Assembly (NCBI GenBank): GCA_028691435.1
Contig: JAQUZG010000031.1
Location: 1-7,949 of the forward strand
Direction: 5' to 3'
DNA from: Candidatus Iainarchaeum sp.
GTDB taxonomy: Archaea > Iainarchaeota > Iainarchaeia > Iainarchaeales > JAAZKV01
Length of the DNA stretch: 7,949 bases
Part shown: in pieces, positions 5,931 to 7,949 of the stretch
Layout: every line of letters starts with the position of its first letter
Numbering within the stretch: position 1 is the first letter of the stretch
The notes under the pieces: model-generated
Seen by the model: the letters and a program-made list of their open reading frames with translations, nothing else
The model's database searches: none
Told to the model about the DNA's origin: nothing
Position numbers and translations under genes: made by a program

Positions 5931-6377
5931 ATGACTAATAAAGATAATTTGTTAGAAGAAATACGTGAAATTGTTAATCGTGAGACTAAAGCTTGGGATA
6001 CTCAAGATGTTAATCTTTTACTTTCAATTTTTCACCCTGATTTTGTTTGGGTTTGGCCAAAGGATAATAAATCACATGATCCTTTAAATTGGGAAATTGA
6101 TTTAGGTAAGTTTGATTATAAAAGGTGGAAAATGGTTTATAATGATTTATTTTCAAATCATATTTTAAAACACAATAAGCGAAAAATAATTAAAATTGAA
6201 ATTTCTAAAGAATGGAATGGTGCTTTTGCAGTAGTTGATATTGATACTTTGTGGTTACATAAAAATGGACAATCTAATAATTGGAAGGGACGAGTTTGTA
6301 AAGTATATGCAAAAGTTGGAAAAGAATGGAAATTAACAATGCATACTGGCGTTCTTGATTATTCTTTATTAAAATAA
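5931..6377 (+). CDS. NTF2/SnoaL-like domain protein
   Basis: The 148-residue protein is one cone-shaped alpha+beta barrel of the NTF2-like superfamily (SnoaL-like/DUF4440 type). An N-terminal helix (about 5-34, with NRETKAWDTQDVN) is followed by FHPDFVWVWP, a helix at 63-78, and three strands ending VDIDTLW, VCKVYAKV and WKLTMHTG. The many Trp residues and the D103/D105 pair may line a pocket for a small molecule. Family members include polyketide cyclases, ketosteroid isomerases, dehydratases and non-enzymatic binding proteins, so the reaction cannot be named. The sequence looks well kept, without low-complexity padding, and resembles, from memory, bacterial stand-alone NTF2-family proteins; this would fit transfer from bacteria but was not tested. 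It lies after the amidohydrolase in the same direction but has its own TATA box. Confidence 0.75.
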   Translation: MTNKDNLLEEIREIVNRETKAWDTQDVNLLLSIFHPDFVWVWPKDNKSHDPLNWEIDLGKFDYKRWKMVYNDLFSNHILKHNKRKIIKIEISKEWNGAFAVVDIDTLWLHKNGQSNNWKGRVCKVYAKVGKEWKLTMHTGVLDYSLLK

Positions 6378-6446
6378 CTAGTTTATCAAATTATGTTTAA
6401 TTGACTTGTTTTATTAGAATTCTCTTTATAAATTAATCTACTAATT

Positions 6447-6454
6447 AATTATAT
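6447..6454 (+). promoter_or_regulatory. TATA-like box for the winged-helix gene
   Basis: AATTATAT is centred near 6450 and predicts a start near 6476, just ahead of the Shine-Dalgarno sequence. A second candidate, TTTATAAA at 6425-6432, would start near 6455 and give a leader of about 37 bases. The remaining bases of this 114-base gap show no gene. Confidence 0.4.
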
Positions 6455-6462
6455 TGTGTATT

Positions 6463-6478
6463 AAAAAGTATACTTTTT
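6463..6478. promoter_or_regulatory. Perfect palindrome, candidate operator
   Basis: AAAAAGTATACTTTTT is a perfect 16-bp palindrome with no spacer. It lies between the TATA-like box and the Shine-Dalgarno sequence of a gene for a winged-helix protein, and would span about -14 to +2 of the predicted start. Two-fold symmetry and placement fit a dimeric repressor site, perhaps autoregulation. Confidence 0.45.
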
Positions 6479-6479
6479 T

Positions 6480-6485
6480 GAGGTG
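6480..6485 (+). promoter_or_regulatory. Strong Shine-Dalgarno site of the winged-helix gene
   Basis: GAGGTG lies six bases before the ATG and pairs with the CACCUC at the 3' end of 16S rRNA. It fixes the start at 6492 and contrasts with the leaderless look of most genes to the left. Confidence 0.75.
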
Positions 6486-6491
6486 GTTTAA

Positions 6492-6884
6492 ATGTGTGAG
6501 ATTGATATTGAGAAAGTTAGAGATTATAATGTTAATAAGAGTGATGAAATAATAATAAGAACAGATAATTCTCCAATAGATGTTAGAATAGAAAATCCTA
6601 ATGAATTAATTAAAGTTAGTATTTATGAGTATCTTACTAAAAAAGAACTTAGAAAAGTCGTTTTTTTAACAAATCAAGAAAATAATATTCTAAAACTAAT
6701 AAATGACACAATCCATAACGATGGAATAGACATGTTACCTATAGAAGAATTAGAAATGGAAGCAGAAGAAAAAGGTTATTCAAAAGAAGAAGTATACAAT
6801 GCAATACAAAACCTTGAAAAGAAAAAATTAATCTACCGGCCAAGGAATGGTTTTGTTAAAATTAATCTAATTTCATCAAAATAA
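6492..6884 (+). CDS. Small protein with MCM C-terminal-like winged helix
   Basis: The 130-residue protein has two parts. Residues 1-60 are charged and predicted to form short strands (IIIRT, IDVRI, KVSIYEYL, RKVVFL), with no family I recognise. Residues 62-125 form a winged helix: a first helix (ENNILKLINDTI), a second (PIEELEMEAEEKG), a recognition helix (SKEEVYNAIQNLEKKK) and a wing (LIYRPRNGFVKI). This pattern, especially the end reading L-I-Y-x-P-x-x-G-F, is like the C-terminal domain of archaeal MCM helicases and related stand-alone proteins. No ATPase part is present. It could bind DNA or a replication or repair partner, or be a repressor acting on the palindrome just upstream. Its ribosome site and codon choice (ATA, AAC, CTA) resemble the helicase gene to the right more than the metabolic genes to the left. 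Confidence 0.7.
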   Translation: MCEIDIEKVRDYNVNKSDEIIIRTDNSPIDVRIENPNELIKVSIYEYLTKKELRKVVFLTNQENNILKLINDTIHNDGIDMLPIEELEMEAEEKGYSKEEVYNAIQNLEKKKLIYRPRNGFVKINLISSK

Positions 6885-6892
6885 TTTGATGA
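6873..6892 (+). other. Hairpin around the winged-helix stop codon
   Basis: TCATCAAA (6873-6880) pairs perfectly with TTTGATGA (6885-6892), leaving an ATAA loop that contains the TAA stop at 6882-6884. It lies immediately before a second, terminator-like hairpin. It may stabilise or mark the 3' end of the message. Confidence 0.4.
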
Positions 6893-6895
6893 GGG

Positions 6896-6918
6896 GCTCA
6901 TTTTGAGCTTCTTTTTTC
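6896..6918 (+). terminator. Hairpin and T-rich terminator after the winged-helix gene
   Basis: GCTCA (6896-6900) and TGAGC (6904-6908) form a 5-bp stem with a TTT loop. It can be lengthened by G-U, G-C and A-U pairs and is followed by the T-rich tract TTCTTTTTTC. A T-rich tract after a gene is the usual archaeal termination signal. The remaining bases up to 6956 separate it from the convergent helicase gene and show nothing else. Confidence 0.55.
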
Positions 6919-6956
6919 ATTAAAAGAATAGAATTTTGTTGCTGGTTATAGATGAA

Positions 6957-7949
6957 TTAGTTTAGTTCTTCTTTTATTGCTCTTATTAACATTCCTTCTT
7001 TTGTTGATTTTTTTAGTTCTTCTATGAATAGACTAGGATTGTTTTTCCAGTCGATTATTTGGTTTATTTCTTTTGTTATTGTTTCTATTGCTGTTTTTTG
7101 TGGTTGTAAGTTGTTATAGTGTGAGTTTATTGTTCCGTTGTTGATGTTTGGTCTTAGTCCGATGTATGCTAGTGCTATTTTTATTTTTTCTTCGTGAGTA
7201 TTTTCTAAAACTGATAATGCTTTTTTGTATAGTGCTAGTTGTTGACGGTGTTTTGATCCGCTGTCTTCGTTTCGGTTTGTTTTCCAGTCTATTATTAGTA
7301 GTTCGTCGTTTGTTTTGTATACTGCGTCAATAAATCCAGTGAATTCTATATCAGATTCTGTTTTTGTTATTTTGTTTAGTGGCATTTTTATTTCGTATTC
7401 TGCTTTAATTAGTTTGTATCCTTCTTTTTCTATGTCATTGATTATTTTCATTGCGTTTTCGTAGAATGGTTTTTCTTCGAGAGTTATTTCTTGTTCGTTT
7501 CCTTTTAGGTATTCTTCTATTTTTTTGTGTACTGTCAAACCTATGTTTATTGCGCTTCCAAAATCGTTTAGTTTGATTATTCTTTTTGTTAGAAATTCAT
7601 AAGCGTCTTTTTGTACTGTTGAGAATGAGATTGTTTTCATATTTTTGAAATAATCTTTTATGTATGCTTCTAGCCATTTTTTGTTTGTTTCTAGTAATTG
7701 TTTTGCTTTGTCATATTCTTTGTTTACAAAAAGATTATATGCTAATTTTTGTTTTTCAATAAATTTTTCTTCTAGAGTTACTTCTGTGTTAATATTTTCT
7801 GTTTCTGATTTTTGATTAGTGTAGTCTGCTAACTTCTTAGTTATTATATATAATTCTTTTTTTGCTCTTGTCATTGCAACAAAATCACTTCGTAAATCTT
7901 CTTCTTCAAGTTCTTCTTTTTCATAATCACTTAAAATATTTTTTAAAAT
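6957..7949 (-). CDS. UvrD/AddA-like helicase-nuclease, C-terminal part
   Basis: The gene runs off the right edge; 330 codons are visible and no start is present (the Met at 7874 is internal). Numbering from the first visible residue, D22-F-V-A-M-T-R-A-K30 is helicase motif VI of superfamily 1A. After a charged linker, residues 105-270 form a PD-(D/E)XK nuclease of the RecB/AddA type. It has H141 in TVHKKIEEYL, E184 in AEYEI, D208 in GFIDAV, D221 and K223 in IIDWKTN, and Q237-Y241 in the QxxxY motif. All catalytic residues are kept, so the nuclease should be active with Mg. No Cys cluster of the AddB kind is visible. The full protein probably unwinds and resects double-strand ends for recombination, or acts as a related repair helicase; the missing N-terminus prevents exact naming. 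No ribosome site can be judged. Confidence 0.85.
   Translation of the reverse strand: MLKNILSDYEKEELEEEDLRSDFVAMTRAKKELYIITKKLADYTNQKSETENINTEVTLEEKFIEKQKLAYNLFVNKEYDKAKQLLETNKKWLEAYIKDYFKNMKTISFSTVQKDAYEFLTKRIIKLNDFGSAINIGLTVHKKIEEYLKGNEQEITLEEKPFYENAMKIINDIEKEGYKLIKAEYEIKMPLNKITKTESDIEFTGFIDAVYKTNDELLIIDWKTNRNEDSGSKHRQQLALYKKALSVLENTHEEKIKIALAYIGLRPNINNGTINSHYNNLQPQKTAIETITKEINQIIDWKNNPSLFIEELKKSTKEGMLIRAIKEELN

Noticed and set aside
7148..7333. Plus-strand open frame opposite the nuclease domain
   Set aside because: The hydrophobic product looks like a membrane peptide but is the shadow of the conserved nuclease motifs on the other strand.
1..7949. Alternative genetic code with TGA read as an amino acid
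   Set aside because: Genes end at TGA or TAA at sensible lengths, TGG serves for Trp at conserved positions, and no conserved domain continues past a TGA.
1..7949. CRISPR array, tRNA or insertion sequence
   Set aside because: No regularly spaced repeats, no cloverleaf-like sequence and no transposase motif were seen; no gap between genes exceeds 114 bases.

Overview
The window is very AT-rich (roughly a quarter G+C by eye) and tightly packed, with nine complete genes and one gene cut by the right edge. It reads as an archaeon, most likely a small-genome DPANN-type lineage such as Woesearchaeota or Pacearchaeota; the lineage is inference. Six of the ten genes have a TATA-like box centred about 23-27 bases before the ATG and no Shine-Dalgarno sequence, the arrangement expected of leaderless archaeal transcripts. 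The best case is TTTATATA, 26 bases before the gene at 5931. Only two genes (3079 minus and 6492 plus) carry a clear GAGG-type ribosome site. The small protein at 6492 ends in a winged helix resembling the C-terminal domain of archaeal MCM. The standard genetic code fits.

Left and middle part (147-6377): a run of small-molecule enzymes, nearly all single-gene units in alternating orientation. In order they are a class I terpenoid-synthase-like protein (-), a Nudix hydrolase (-), an aminoglycoside/choline-kinase-fold protein (+), a Pol-beta-type nucleotidyltransferase (-), a radical SAM enzyme with a one-cluster twitch domain (+), an endonuclease IV/sugar-isomerase TIM barrel keeping all nine trinuclear metal ligands (-), a family-2 amidohydrolase (+) and an NTF2/SnoaL-like protein (+). 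Two convergent pairs overlap at their 3' ends by 15 and 16 bases. Three short divergent gaps hold the promoters, and two of these contain a TATA-like box that could serve both directions. The content looks like accessory metabolism, possibly a small specialised-metabolite or salvage locus, but no single pathway can be read from it.

Right part (6378-7949): a 114-base gap holds TATA boxes, a perfect 16-bp palindrome and a strong Shine-Dalgarno sequence ahead of a stand-alone winged-helix protein. Tandem hairpins and a T-rich tract follow that gene. Converging on it is the 3' end of a UvrD/AddA-type helicase with a C-terminal RecB-family nuclease domain. Codon choice in these last two genes (more ATA, AAC and CTA) differs somewhat from the metabolic genes to the left, so 6378-6491 may be the edge between an accessory block and resident genes. 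No tRNA, rRNA, CRISPR array or insertion sequence was seen.
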